Shown: piece after piece, positions 16,432 through 23,816 of the stretch | Numbering within the stretch: position 1 is the first letter of the stretch | Layout of the letters: the number at the start of each line of letters is the position of its first letter | NCBI GenBank assembly: GCA_002317325.1 | Contig: DCJB01000054.1 | Location: 1 to 27,119 of the forward strand | Direction of reading: 5' to 3' | Length of the DNA stretch: 27,119 nt | DNA from: Bacteroidales bacterium UBA1711 | Lineage (GTDB): Bacteria; Bacteroidota; Bacteroidia; Bacteroidales; P3 | Notes under the pieces: model-generated | What the model saw: the letters and a program-made list of their open reading frames with translations, nothing else | Databases searched by the model: none | What the model was told of the DNA's origin: nothing | Position numbers and translations under genes: made by a program

Positions 16432-16472
16432 CTCGGACGGGAGAAGGCAGGAGAAGCCGTCCCCCGGCCGAG
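16432..16472 (-). other. Hairpin in the kamD-kamE spacer
   Basis: Nested inverted repeats CTCGG (16432-16436) with CCGAG (16468-16472) and GGACGG with CCGTCC (16435-16440, 16457-16462) can form a stem-loop in the 89-nt spacer; the two share bases 16435-16436, so they compete in part. No T run follows. It may affect mRNA processing or the relative amounts of the two subunits, or be incidental. Confidence 0.35.
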
Positions 16473-16482
16473 ACTTGCCCTT

Positions 16483-18039
16483 TTACTTGTTGCCCTTCAT
16501 GATTGCGATGAACGGGTTGAAATAGTTGTCGGCCTTCAGCGTTACGCCGTCGAGACCCTTACCGCCGTTCTTAGGACGCTTGACGTTGGCAAAAATGCCC
16601 TTTTCCAAAGCCGAGAAGAGGCCTTCGCTCTCCATCGTCTCCAAGAGGGTGGTTGCGTCGTCGAGGACTTTCTTGGCACGGTTGCGGACAATGCCGTCGG
16701 CCTTGAACTCAACCTCGTCGCCGATGTTCTTCATGTTATTGAAGATATATTTGGCATTCTCGATGGAGAGGTAGCGGTCGCTCATGAAGGGGGTGTGGAT
16801 GGCCTCGGTGGGCATACCGAGCAGCTGGAGGCCCTGGTTGGTCCACTGGCCGATGATGTTGAACAGCGCGTCCTGGATATGTCCGCGGAAGATGTTGCCG
16901 GTCATGAACTTGGTTGGAGGCATATATTTGAGGGGTGCGTTGGGGAATATTTCGCGCAACATCTGAGCCTGTGCCAGTTCGTAGAGGAAGCCGTTCTCGA
17001 GCTGGGGGTCCATCTCGAAAGCGTGGCCGAGGCCCATCTGCCCTTCGGGAAGTCCGGCTGCGAAAGCCAGCTGCTCGTTGATGAAGTCGGAAGCGAGGAC
17101 GGTGTGCGCCTCATCGTATGCGTCGGCGGTGGTGAGGTAATTGTCTTCGCCCGTGTTGATGATAATGCCGGCGAAGCCATTGATAATGCGGCTGAAGTAC
17201 TGGTCGATGAGAGTGCGCTGCATATTGATGTCGCGGAACAGGATGCCGTAGAGGGCGTCGTTCAGCATAACATCGAGGCCTTCGAGGGCGCCCATGGCGG
17301 CAATCTCGGGCATACAGAGGCCGGAGCAGTAGTTGCAGAGGCGGATATAGCGGCCCACTTCCTCGCCCACTTCGTCGAGGGCCTTACGCATGATACGGAA
17401 ATTTTCCTGGGTGGCGAAAGTGCCGCCGAACCCCTCGGTGGTGGCGCCGTAGGGCACATAGTCGAGGAGGCTCTGCCCCGTGGTGCGGATGACGGCGATA
17501 ATGTCGGCACCCTGACGGGCGCCGGCCTGGGCTTGGATTACGTCCTCATAGATGTTGCCGGTGGCCACGATTATATAGAGGTAGGGCTTGCTTCCCTCGC
17601 CGATAGTGTTGATATACTCCTCGCGACGCTGACGGCGGGCGCGGATGCGTGCCACGTTGGAGTCGATGTAAGGCTGGAGGGCTGCCTGAATTTCGGCAGC
17701 GGGGTGCATAGGCAGACGGGAGAGGTCAACCTGGCCCTTGCTGACGGCCTCGGCCACCTCTTGGGGAGTCTTGCCCAGTTCCAGCACGGCATTGCCCACG
17801 TAGGCACAAATGCCCTGACCAAGCAGGCCCTTGCTTTTCAAATCGTCAACCACCACGTTGGGCAGCGGAACCTCGTTCTCGTCGATACCGTCGATGCCGA
17901 GGAGTCGGCAGATGGTACGTTCAACAGCAACAGTGGTATAGTTGTCAACAAAATCCTGCACCTGGCCGGCAATTCTCTTCGCCACGCCGCGTGCGTGCTC
18001 AACTTTTTGAAAATCGAGACCCAGTTTACTTTCTTGCAT
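16483..18039 (-). CDS. kamD: Lysine 5,6-aminomutase alpha subunit
   Basis: This 518-aa subunit is the TIM-barrel half of the cobalamin- and PLP-dependent D-lysine / beta-lysine 5,6-aminomutase. It provides the substrate and PLP phosphate-binding site; its length is close to that of clostridial KamD. Recognisable stretches include the N-terminal KLGLDFQKVEHARGVAKRIA, TVAVERTICRLLGIDG, YIIVATGNIYEDVIQAQAGA, RTTGQSLLDYVPYGATTEG, LCNYCSGLCMPEIA and KYMPPTKFMTGNIFRGH. It is the first gene of the minus-strand run, with a -7 box about 97 nt upstream of the ATG. Other pathway genes (kamA, kdd, kce, kal) are not in the window. The antisense plus-strand ORF of 576 codons is a shadow of this gene's high GC content. 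Confidence 0.94.
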   Translation of the reverse strand: MQESKLGLDFQKVEHARGVAKRIAGQVQDFVDNYTTVAVERTICRLLGIDGIDENEVPLPNVVVDDLKSKGLLGQGICAYVGNAVLELGKTPQEVAEAVSKGQVDLSRLPMHPAAEIQAALQPYIDSNVARIRARRQRREEYINTIGEGSKPYLYIIVATGNIYEDVIQAQAGARQGADIIAVIRTTGQSLLDYVPYGATTEGFGGTFATQENFRIMRKALDEVGEEVGRYIRLCNYCSGLCMPEIAAMGALEGLDVMLNDALYGILFRDINMQRTLIDQYFSRIINGFAGIIINTGEDNYLTTADAYDEAHTVLASDFINEQLAFAAGLPEGQMGLGHAFEMDPQLENGFLYELAQAQMLREIFPNAPLKYMPPTKFMTGNIFRGHIQDALFNIIGQWTNQGLQLLGMPTEAIHTPFMSDRYLSIENAKYIFNNMKNIGDEVEFKADGIVRNRAKKVLDDATTLLETMESEGLFSALEKGIFANVKRPKNGGKGLDGVTLKADNYFNPFIAIMKGNK

Positions 18040-18135
18040 TTCTTCTATTTATTTTATATAATTACCTATGTGCCAAAACACAGCAGCCAATCGAACCCTC
18101 CCGGGCCGTCGTGGCTCTGCATTCTTTAAGACTTG

Positions 18136-18143
18136 CAAAGATA
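18136..18143 (-). promoter_or_regulatory. Bacteroidota -7 box, promoter of the kam gene run
   Basis: CAAAGATA on the plus strand gives TATCTTTG on the minus strand. It lies between the lysozyme terminator and kamD, leaving a leader of about 90 nt. That leader is too short for a typical cobalamin riboswitch, and I see no B12-box-like element in it. Confidence 0.6.
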
Positions 18144-18178
18144 ATGATTTTTTTGCAATTTACGTTTTTTTTGTCCAT

Positions 18179-18219
18179 AAAAAAACCGCCCGCCCATTCG
18201 GAACCGAAAGGGCGGGCGG
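18179..18219 (-). terminator. Intrinsic terminator after the GH25 lysozyme gene
   Basis: The perfect 10-bp stem CCGCCCGCCC (18186-18195) with GGGCGGGCGG (18210-18219) is extended by an inner TTCGG/CCGAA pairing. On the minus strand it is followed by seven T (complement of 18179-18185). This is a textbook Rho-independent terminator that also insulates the kam promoter. Confidence 0.88.
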
Positions 18220-18240
18220 CGGTCGAACCTCGCAGGGAGG

Positions 18241-18969
18241 TTATTTTTGGGGTTTGACGGTGTCGGCGGCCACGCTGTCTTTCTTAGCCAGCGTGTCGGC
18301 GACGGTCTCCTTCTTCTTGCGGAGGCGGGGCATATAGATGTCGTAAATGCTGTGGTTGGGGTGGAACTTGTCCAAGTCCACGCGGCTGCTGATGCCCGAT
18401 ACCGACCCCCGCGACGAGTGCTGCCACAAGGTGTAGCGGACAGCCGGCGTTCCCTTATAACGGGCAATAAAGACCGGGTAGGCGCTGTATTTCTTGCCCG
18501 AGAAATGCAATTTGAAGAGCGTCTCGCTGGTGTAAATCATCGGCTTGGCACCGTATTCTTTCTCCAATAGTTCCAGCAGTTTATCCACCCTATCCATCTT
18601 CAGCCGCCCGCTGTGGTTGCCCTCAATGTCAAGGACAGGGACGAGATCCTGCTTCTTCTTAGAGACGCGGCTTTTGAAGTTGGCGAACTGGTCGTAGGCC
18701 GAGGTCTTGCTGCTATAGACATGATAACTCCCGACCAAGATACCCGCACGGCGAGCCGAGTCGATATTGACGTTGTAGAAAGGATCCTTAATCGAAGTTC
18801 CCTCGGTGGCGCGGATATAGGCGAACTTGATACCCCCCGCTTTGGCCACCTTCGACCAACAGATCTTGCCTTGGAACTTCGACACGTCAATCCCCTGCCC
18901 TCTCGCCGAGCCGAGACAGGATAGAAGGATGCAGAACAATACAGCCAACGCCGGCGCCTTCCTACCCAT
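18241..18969 (-). CDS. Secreted GH25 family lysozyme (muramidase)
   Basis: This 242-aa protein is predicted to cut the beta-1,4 bond between N-acetylmuramic acid and N-acetylglucosamine in peptidoglycan. A signal peptide covers about residues 1-25. The GH25 barrel follows with its first-strand motif GIDVSKFQG, then IKFAYIRATEGTS, GILVGSYHVYS and the catalytic DxE motif in VPVLDIEGN. Later YTLWQHSS is also typical. The C-terminus is a low-complexity basic/Ala/Thr tail after IYDIYMPRLRKKK. The stop codon of the RNase gene is followed directly by GTG-ATG (TAG GTG ATG); I take the ATG at 18969, although the GTG at 18972 is possible. The abutting arrangement indicates co-transcription with the RNase gene. 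Its role is probably cell wall turnover or attack on other bacteria. Confidence 0.91.
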   Translation of the reverse strand: MGRKAPALAVLFCILLSCLGSARGQGIDVSKFQGKICWSKVAKAGGIKFAYIRATEGTSIKDPFYNVNIDSARRAGILVGSYHVYSSKTSAYDQFANFKSRVSKKKQDLVPVLDIEGNHSGRLKMDRVDKLLELLEKEYGAKPMIYTSETLFKLHFSGKKYSAYPVFIARYKGTPAVRYTLWQHSSRGSVSGISSRVDLDKFHPNHSIYDIYMPRLRKKKETVADTLAKKDSVAADTVKPQK

Positions 18970-18972
18970 CAC

Positions 18973-20523
18973 CTACATAGATATTTCGTCGCCTGACGCA
19001 TTGAAGAACTTATAGTCCAGCAGCCCATAACTTTCGGAGGGCTTCACCCCGATACGGAGCCGATACTTGAGCATCCACTTGAGCCGCACGCTCCTCAACC
19101 CCTTAGTCAAGTAAGCATAAACGTATGGGTGAACGACAATCTGCAGCCGCTTCTCGTTCTGCGAAGAACAGAGGTAGCGGAGGTTAGACTCGATTTCATC
19201 CACCACCACGAGACTTGACTTGATAGTGCCCGTGCCGTCGCAGAAGGGACACTTCTCCTGCACGTCCACCTCCACTGCCGGACGCACCCGCTGCCGGGTT
19301 ATCTGCATCAGGCCGAACTTGCTCAGAGGCAGTATAGTATGGCGAGCCTTGTCGTGGGACATCTCCTCGGTCATAAAGTCGAAGAGCTGCTTCCTGTGCT
19401 CAGCCTTCTGCATATCCACGAAATCGACGATTACAATTCCCCCCATATCACGCAGCCGCAGCTGGCGAGCAATCTCTTTGGCCGACTCAATATTCACCTG
19501 CAGGGCAGTATCCTCCTGCCCGCTGCCCGATTTGATGTGATTTCCGCTGTTCACGTCGATGACGTGCATGGCCTCGGTGTGTTCGATATACAGATAGACC
19601 CCAGAGCGGATGGTGACAATCTTGCCGAAGGCCCGTCGTATGTCGCGCAGCACGCCGAACTGCTCAAAGATGGGAGTCTCCATCTTGTAATGCCGCACAA
19701 TGTCAACCTTGGCTGGGGCGATAGTGGCGATATACTGCCGCACCTCGTTGTAGATGAACTCGTCATCGACGTAGATGGTGTTAAAATCGTCGGTCAGCAC
19801 GTCGCGCAGCAGCGCGGAAGTGGCGTTGAGTTCCGAAACCAGTTTCTGAGAACTGGTGACGTGCTTCAGTCCCTCAGTCAGCAGTTCCCACTGCGACAAC
19901 AGATAGCGCAAATCAGCGTCCAACTCGGCCACGCCCTTGCCCTCGGCGATAGTGCGAACAATCACGCCGAAGCCTTCGGGCTTAATGCTCTGCAACAGTC
20001 TGCGCAAGCGGCCGCGTTCTTCGCTTCCCTTGATTTTCTGCGAAATAGAGATACGGGAAACGAAAGGCGTCAGCACCAGGTAACGACCAGCAAAAGAGAT
20101 GTCGCCCGAGAGCTTAGGACCCTTAGTCGAGATAGGTTCCTTGGTCACCTGGGCCAGCACCATCTGCCCCACCTTCAACACATTTGACAAATTACCGTTC
20201 TTTTCGAGAATGGGCTCGGTCTTGAACCCGTTGAGCGTCTTGACAGACGGGTCTCCATTCATGGCCAGCTTCACATACTTCGACACCGAACCATAATTGG
20301 GACCCAAATCCAAGTAGTGCATAAAACCGTCCTTCTCACCGTCCACCTCCACAAAGGCGGCGTTGAGCCCGGACATAATCTTCTTCACCCTCCCGATATA
20401 AATATCGCCCACTTGGACGCGGTTTCCCGACTTTTCTTTGTGAAGTTCCACCAGCTGCTTGTCTTCCAACAAAGCCAACTGTACTTCCTTCTCTGACGAC
20501 GAAATGACTAATTCTTTGTTCAT
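18973..20523 (-). CDS. rng: Ribonuclease E/G family endoribonuclease
   Basis: This 516-aa enzyme cuts single-stranded RNA in mRNA decay and in rRNA and tRNA maturation. An S1-type RNA-binding domain lies near residues 35-125 (VGDIYIGRVKKIMSGLNAAFVEV). The DNase I-like catalytic part has the two metal-binding aspartates in VIDVNSG (Asp323) and VIVDFVDM (Asp367), with Asn325 in the expected position. The zinc-link CPFCDG holds Cys425 and Cys428, which bridge subunits. The protein ends soon after the small domain, so it has RNase G length and lacks the long scaffold tail of proteobacterial RNase E. The start is the ATG at 20523. A strong terminator upstream (20679-20732) implies its own promoter, but I see no exact TAnnTTTG box in 20524-20680. 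Confidence 0.94.
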   Translation of the reverse strand: MNKELVISSSEKEVQLALLEDKQLVELHKEKSGNRVQVGDIYIGRVKKIMSGLNAAFVEVDGEKDGFMHYLDLGPNYGSVSKYVKLAMNGDPSVKTLNGFKTEPILEKNGNLSNVLKVGQMVLAQVTKEPISTKGPKLSGDISFAGRYLVLTPFVSRISISQKIKGSEERGRLRRLLQSIKPEGFGVIVRTIAEGKGVAELDADLRYLLSQWELLTEGLKHVTSSQKLVSELNATSALLRDVLTDDFNTIYVDDEFIYNEVRQYIATIAPAKVDIVRHYKMETPIFEQFGVLRDIRRAFGKIVTIRSGVYLYIEHTEAMHVIDVNSGNHIKSGSGQEDTALQVNIESAKEIARQLRLRDMGGIVIVDFVDMQKAEHRKQLFDFMTEEMSHDKARHTILPLSKFGLMQITRQRVRPAVEVDVQEKCPFCDGTGTIKSSLVVVDEIESNLRYLCSSQNEKRLQIVVHPYVYAYLTKGLRSVRLKWMLKYRLRIGVKPSESYGLLDYKFFNASGDEISM

Positions 20524-20678
20524 AAATATCTATTCTACCCCAATGTAACAACTGTGCTGCGTGTCGCGAAACCAACACCATTCACAGAATCCCAACACAC
20601 AGCCACAGCAACTCATAACCGACGGCTTTCGCCGACAGAACCTGCCGAGTCTTGCACATCGAAGGCTCTTCGGTTCTC

Positions 20679-20732
20679 AAAAAAAAACAAATTACACAAG
20701 AAGGCGAGCATTCGCCGTTGTGTAATTTGTTT
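20679..20732 (-). terminator. Strong intrinsic terminator after HU and small basic protein genes
   Basis: A 15-bp perfect outer stem pairs 20685-20699 (AAACAAATTACACAA) with 20718-20732. An inner 5-bp stem pairs GGCGA (20703-20707) with TCGCC (20712-20716) around a GCAT loop. On the minus strand nine T follow (complement of 20679-20687). It separates the HU/basic-protein unit from rng. Confidence 0.88.
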
Positions 20733-20767
20733 TAGTGTTAGATTGTTTTTAGACTCAAAGAAGCAGG

Positions 20768-20857
20768 TTACTTCTTTTTATGTCTATTCTTGCGCAAGCG
20801 TTTTTTACGCTTGTGCGTGGACATTTTATGTCTCTTGTGCTTTTTTCCGTTAGGCAT
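20768..20857 (-). CDS. 29-residue very basic conserved-type small protein
   Basis: This gene is too short for usual ORF thresholds. From the ATG at 20857 to the TAA at 20768 it encodes 29 residues beginning MPNGKKHKRHKMSTHKRKK and ending in three lysines. Well over half of the residues are Lys, Arg or His, and there is no acidic residue. It starts 24 nt after the HU stop and is followed by a strong terminator, so it forms a two-gene unit with HU. From memory, near-identical short proteins occur next to HU and RNase E/G genes in other Bacteroidota. The composition suggests an RNA-binding or ribosome-associated protein, possibly a small ribosomal protein such as the additional large-subunit protein described in Flavobacterium. 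That identity is not proven here. Confidence 0.82.
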   Translation of the reverse strand: MPNGKKHKRHKMSTHKRKKRLRKNRHKKK

Positions 20858-20881
20858 GGCAAAAAGAGTATTTGTTTGTTA

Positions 20882-21166
20882 TTACTTTACGCTTTTCTTC
20901 ACATCACTGATAAAAGTCTTGGCAGGCTTGAAGGAGGGGATGTTATGTGCGGGGATGATAATGGTAGTGTTCTTGGAAATGTTACGACCGGTCTTTTCAG
21001 CGCGCTTCTTGATGATGAAGCTACCAAAACCACGGAGGTACACATTCTCACCCTCGGCGAGAGAATCCTTCACAACGGTCATAAATTCCTCGACGGTAGC
21101 CTGAATAGCGACCTTTTCAATGCCAGTCTTTTGTGCAATTTGAGCAACAATTTCTGCCTTAGTCAT
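20882..21166 (-). CDS. HU/IHF family DNA-binding protein
   Basis: This 94-aa histone-like protein bends and compacts DNA as a dimer. The N-terminal helices read MTKAEIVAQIAQKTGIEKVAIQATVEEF. The signature RGFGSFIIKKRAEKTGRN begins the beta arm, which continues through TTIIIPAHNIPSFKPAKTF; the Pro at the arm tip that intercalates into DNA is in IIIPAH. The usual GRNPxT is GRNISKNT here, a common Bacteroidota variation. Length is normal. A -7 box lies about 84 nt upstream, and the 29-aa basic protein follows in the same unit. Which HU or IHF subtype it is cannot be decided from sequence alone. Confidence 0.95.
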   Translation of the reverse strand: MTKAEIVAQIAQKTGIEKVAIQATVEEFMTVVKDSLAEGENVYLRGFGSFIIKKRAEKTGRNISKNTTIIIPAHNIPSFKPAKTFISDVKKSVK

Positions 21167-21249
21167 AATGTATATTTTCTATTTTTGAGTTATTATCTTC
21201 TTTCCAAATAACGGCGGGGTTTTGCATATCCCGAACCGAAATCGGAGTG

Positions 21250-21257
21250 CAAAATTA
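21250..21257 (-). promoter_or_regulatory. Bacteroidota -7 box, promoter of the HU unit
   Basis: CAAAATTA on the plus strand reads TAATTTTG on the minus strand and matches TAnnTTTG. The leader of about 80 nt to the HU ATG is AT-rich. Confidence 0.55.
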
Positions 21258-21485
21258 CACAAAAAAAATGACATAGAAAAACATTTTTTCATTCACTCAG
21301 AGGACTCTATCTCAGAAAATACACCAAACAATTAAAACACTGTTCATTACAACATCAATAAAGAATAAACAAATTGACTATCCGACAAATAATCTGTCAT
21401 CATTTCACCATCTTTTCAAAGCGACAGAACGCCATTTTCGACTAAAAGAGTGCTGCACACTGAACGCACGCCAACTGTTCTCCTG
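21258..21485. other. AT-rich spacer between the CPBP gene and the HU promoter
   Basis: This stretch is clearly more AT-rich than the flanking genes. It holds the upstream part of the HU promoter and the 3' side of the CPBP gene. I found no ORF, tRNA or clear terminator in it. Confidence 0.5.
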
Positions 21486-22364
21486 CTACCGTGACCCACC
21501 CTGCCGATAGGGGGCAACGAGGTAAACAGCCAAAAGAAGACCTGCGGAAAGAAGGCAAGGGACAACAACAGTCCAGGGGAGGAGCAAAGGGTCAGCGGGG
21601 TTGAGGTGTGACACGCCGCGATGATACAAAAAGTAAGCCACTACCACCAAGGCATTGTTAAAAAAGTGGGCGCACACACTCACCCAAATCGACCCCGAAA
21701 AGAGGAAGAGGTAGCCGAGAAGCAGACCCAAAACGAAGCGTGGCAACAGGCCGAGCAAGTCGCCATGTGCCAACGAGAACACCAATGCCGTTGCGACCAC
21801 AGCCATGTGAACGTTCCCAATCATGCGTCCAAGCAGTTGCTGCACAGCACCTCGGAAGAAGAACTCCTCGCAGAATGCCGGAATCAAGGCCGCAACAAGC
21901 AACTGCAACCCCAAATCCCACATAGAGGAGAGGGCGAAAAGCCGTTCCGTCGCCGCACGAGACTCATAGGACACACTCCGAATTTTTGCGTCCATGGCCC
22001 CATAGTCCCATCGGAGATTCCACTCAGAAATCCAGTCGTTAGCTGGCAGAAAAAGCAGCACTGCACACACAGCCGCCAAACAGACAATGCAACGTGTTGC
22101 AGACAGGCTGGTCTTGAAGAAAGCACACGCCGACCCATGAAAAATGCGGGCAAAAAAGAGAGCCGGCAGCATGAAGAGCAGGAGTTGCGACAAGCCCTCA
22201 TACACCAAGGTGGCGCGGATGGCGGCTGGGCTGTCCGGCTCCGTGCCGGGAAACAGCAACCTTAGTCCCACGGCAAAGATAAAACCGAACAGGACAAAAA
22301 AAGAGAGTCCCACCAATTGGCTGGCAGGTCTCTCTCTGTTTGGGAAAACTGGAAAGTGCTTCAC
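21486..22364 (-). CDS. CPBP family intramembrane metalloprotease
   Basis: This is a multi-pass membrane protein of the CPBP/Abi family (Rce1-like glutamic proteases). Motif 1 is EEFFFRG (Glu166-Glu167 when counted from the GTG at 22364), motif 2 is FSLAHGD and motif 3 is HFFNN. These supply the Glu and His residues of the active site. About eight hydrophobic segments are visible. The longest open frame begins at 22403, inside the tRNA-Arg gene, so that start is not credible. The first usable start after the tRNA is GTG at 22364 (MKHFPVFPN), giving 292 aa and beginning 14 nt after the tRNA end. Transcription may continue from the tRNA. Substrate is unknown; relatives act in protein maturation, bacteriocin self-immunity or stress responses. 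Confidence 0.87.
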   Translation of the reverse strand: MKHFPVFPNRERPASQLVGLSFFVLFGFIFAVGLRLLFPGTEPDSPAAIRATLVYEGLSQLLLFMLPALFFARIFHGSACAFFKTSLSATRCIVCLAAVCAVLLFLPANDWISEWNLRWDYGAMDAKIRSVSYESRAATERLFALSSMWDLGLQLLVAALIPAFCEEFFFRGAVQQLLGRMIGNVHMAVVATALVFSLAHGDLLGLLPRFVLGLLLGYLFLFSGSIWVSVCAHFFNNALVVVAYFLYHRGVSHLNPADPLLLPWTVVVPCLLSAGLLLAVYLVAPYRQGGSR

Positions 22365-22378
22365 ACTTGAAGTTTTTG

Positions 22379-22452
22379 TGACCCCGGCGGGATTCAAACC
22401 CACGACTTTCGGAACCGGAATCCGACGTTCTATTCAGCTGAACTACGGGGCC
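22379..22452 (-). tRNA. tRNA-Arg (anticodon CCG)
   Basis: The minus strand folds into a complete cloverleaf of 74 nt. The acceptor stem is GGCCCCG with CGGGGTC (one G-T pair). The D stem is GTTC/GAAC. The anticodon stem is TCGGA/TCCGA with loop TTCCGGT, so the anticodon is CCG (reads CGG, Arg). The T stem is GTGGG/CCCGC with loop TTTGAAT. The discriminator base is A, and CCA is not encoded, as is usual in Bacteroidota. Confidence 0.96.
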
Positions 22453-22540
22453 TCATTAAAAAAGTCTATTAGATAACTCAGGTTTGCACGCCTTATTGCA
22501 TGAAAACAGATTTTTTTTAATTTTTTTTTCCTTTCTGCTG

Positions 22541-23020
22541 TCAGCAGGGATATATCATATTGGCAACGTTCATCTGTTCAAGCACTTCGTGCAGGTACTT
22601 GGCCGACTCCCATTTTGCCATGGGGAGGTCGTGGAGGAGGTAGTTGCCGCAGTCCATAGGTGCTGCACCGGGGATTTCGCCCTCAAAATCGGCCACGAAG
22701 CGGAAAGTGCGCTTCATCAGATCCAGGATGTCGGAGGGTTTCCAGTCGCCGCGGAGCAGGAGGTAGTTGCCCGTGAGGCAGCCCATAGGGCCCCAATACA
22801 CAATGCGGTCGGCCCATTCGGGGTCGTTGCGCAGGTAGGTGGCCGCGAGATGCTCAATAGTATGGATGGCGCCCTGACCCAATACAGGTTCGCGGTTAGG
22901 CTCCTTCATTCTGATGTCGAAAGTCGTCACCACGTCGCCGCCCACGTTGTCCTTACGCGACACATAGATGCCTCGAAGGAGCCGGGTGTGGTCAATCGTA
23001 AAACTGGGTATCTTATTCAC
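22541..23020 (-). CDS. luxS: S-ribosylhomocysteine lyase
   Basis: This 159-aa enzyme splits S-ribosylhomocysteine into homocysteine and DPD, the precursor of the signal AI-2, as the second detoxification step of the activated methyl cycle. The metal-binding HxxEH motif is HTIEH (His53, His57), the catalytic Cys81 is in GPMGCLTG, and the third metal ligand Cys124 is in DCGNYLLH. Length is normal. The start is GTG at 23020, because the codons upstream in frame are not starts. It lies 5 nt after the MTA/SAH nucleosidase stop, so the two consecutive enzymes of the pathway form an operon. Whether AI-2 is used for signalling here cannot be told from this window. Confidence 0.96.
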   Translation of the reverse strand: MNKIPSFTIDHTRLLRGIYVSRKDNVGGDVVTTFDIRMKEPNREPVLGQGAIHTIEHLAATYLRNDPEWADRIVYWGPMGCLTGNYLLLRGDWKPSDILDLMKRTFRFVADFEGEIPGAAPMDCGNYLLHDLPMAKWESAKYLHEVLEQMNVANMIYPC

Positions 23021-23025
23021 GTCTA

Positions 23026-23694
23026 TCAGTTTGGAAGATTAGACAAAAAGCTCTCCATGAAGCGGAACGAGTGGTCGCCCATCGAGGCGAGGAAGTCGTC
23101 CCACTGCTGCTGGTGGTTGTCGGTGCTGCCCGGAGTGTCGCTAACAATGCGGATGCTGAGGAACGGGACATTCTTCAGCAGACAGGTTTGGGCGATGGCG
23201 GCAGACTCCATTTCGCAGGCCAGCGCCTCGGGGAACCGTTCCTTAATAGCCCGCAGCGACTCTTGGTTGGTGATAAATTGGTCGCCCGTACAGATAAGGC
23301 CCTCCACCAATTTCAGGCCGGACAGGCTTCTTGCGTCGAGTGCCGCCTTCAACAAAACGGGCGAGGCCTCGAACCTGGGGGGGAGCCCCTGCACCTGTCC
23401 ATACTCGCACCCCATGCCGCACCACAAATCGTGATAGACCGTCTGCAGTCCCACTACGATGTCCAACGGGCGAAGCCGGGCGTCGATACCGCCGGCCAGA
23501 CCCGAACTGACGATGCAGTCGGGCCGGTGCTGCCCTATCAGCTCCATAGTGCCGACAGCGGCGTTCACCTTCCCTATCCCGCAGCGCCAGAGGACGACCT
23601 CATGGCCGCCAATCCGTCCCTCCGACTTGCCGTCCAAGAGCGAGGCCATCCTGCGGTACTCAATGTCCATTGCCAGTATAATGCCAACTTTCAT
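23026..23694 (-). CDS. mtnN: 5'-methylthioadenosine/S-adenosylhomocysteine nucleosidase
   Basis: This 222-aa enzyme removes adenine from S-adenosylhomocysteine and methylthioadenosine, the step before LuxS. The N-terminal VGIILAMDIEYRRMASLL contains the acid region near the start, GIGKVNAA binds the ribose side, SSGLAGGID is the family loop, CEMESAAIAQ contains the ribose-binding glutamate, and RIVSDTPG contains the catalytic aspartate. I chose the ATG at 23694; an in-frame GTG at 23706 would add four residues. A -7 box is 50 nt upstream and luxS follows after 5 nt. The frame has normal length and all key residues, so it should be active. Confidence 0.95.
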   Translation of the reverse strand: MKVGIILAMDIEYRRMASLLDGKSEGRIGGHEVVLWRCGIGKVNAAVGTMELIGQHRPDCIVSSGLAGGIDARLRPLDIVVGLQTVYHDLWCGMGCEYGQVQGLPPRFEASPVLLKAALDARSLSGLKLVEGLICTGDQFITNQESLRAIKERFPEALACEMESAAIAQTCLLKNVPFLSIRIVSDTPGSTDNHQQQWDDFLASMGDHSFRFMESFLSNLPN

Positions 23695-23743
23695 AGTGGA
23701 AATCACCTATATTAGAGCAACTGCTACAAATTCTTCTTCAGTG

Positions 23744-23751
23744 CAAAGATA
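23744..23751 (-). promoter_or_regulatory. Bacteroidota -7 box, promoter of mtnN-luxS
   Basis: CAAAGATA on the plus strand gives TATCTTTG on the minus strand, an exact TAnnTTTG box. The leader to the mtnN ATG is about 45 nt. A weaker divergent TACTTTTT at 23772 (plus strand) may serve the histidine kinase. Confidence 0.6.
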
Positions 23752-23816
23752 CGCATTTTTTCGGGAATGGATACTTTTTTTTCTTCCCCTCCGTTAACGG
23801 TGAAAACCCAGTACCA

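Noticed and set aside
16399..18129. 576-codon plus-strand ORF antisense to kamD
   Set aside because: It mirrors the GC-rich third positions of kamD, has Val/Glu/Ala/Gly-biased composition and no family motifs, while kamD on the other strand is unmistakable.
18040..18135. Possible cobalamin riboswitch in front of the B12-dependent kam genes
   Set aside because: The leader from the -7 box is under 100 nt, shorter than a usual cobalamin riboswitch, and I could not find a B12-box-like sequence or a terminator hairpin.
22365..22403. CPBP protease start at 22403
   Set aside because: This would place the first codons inside the tRNA-Arg gene, which folds perfectly and must be removed from the transcript.
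22501..22547. Hairpin CTGC/GCAG plus T runs near the luxS stop as a luxS terminator
   Set aside because: The stem is only 4 bp and the homopolymer runs read as A, not T, on the luxS strand.
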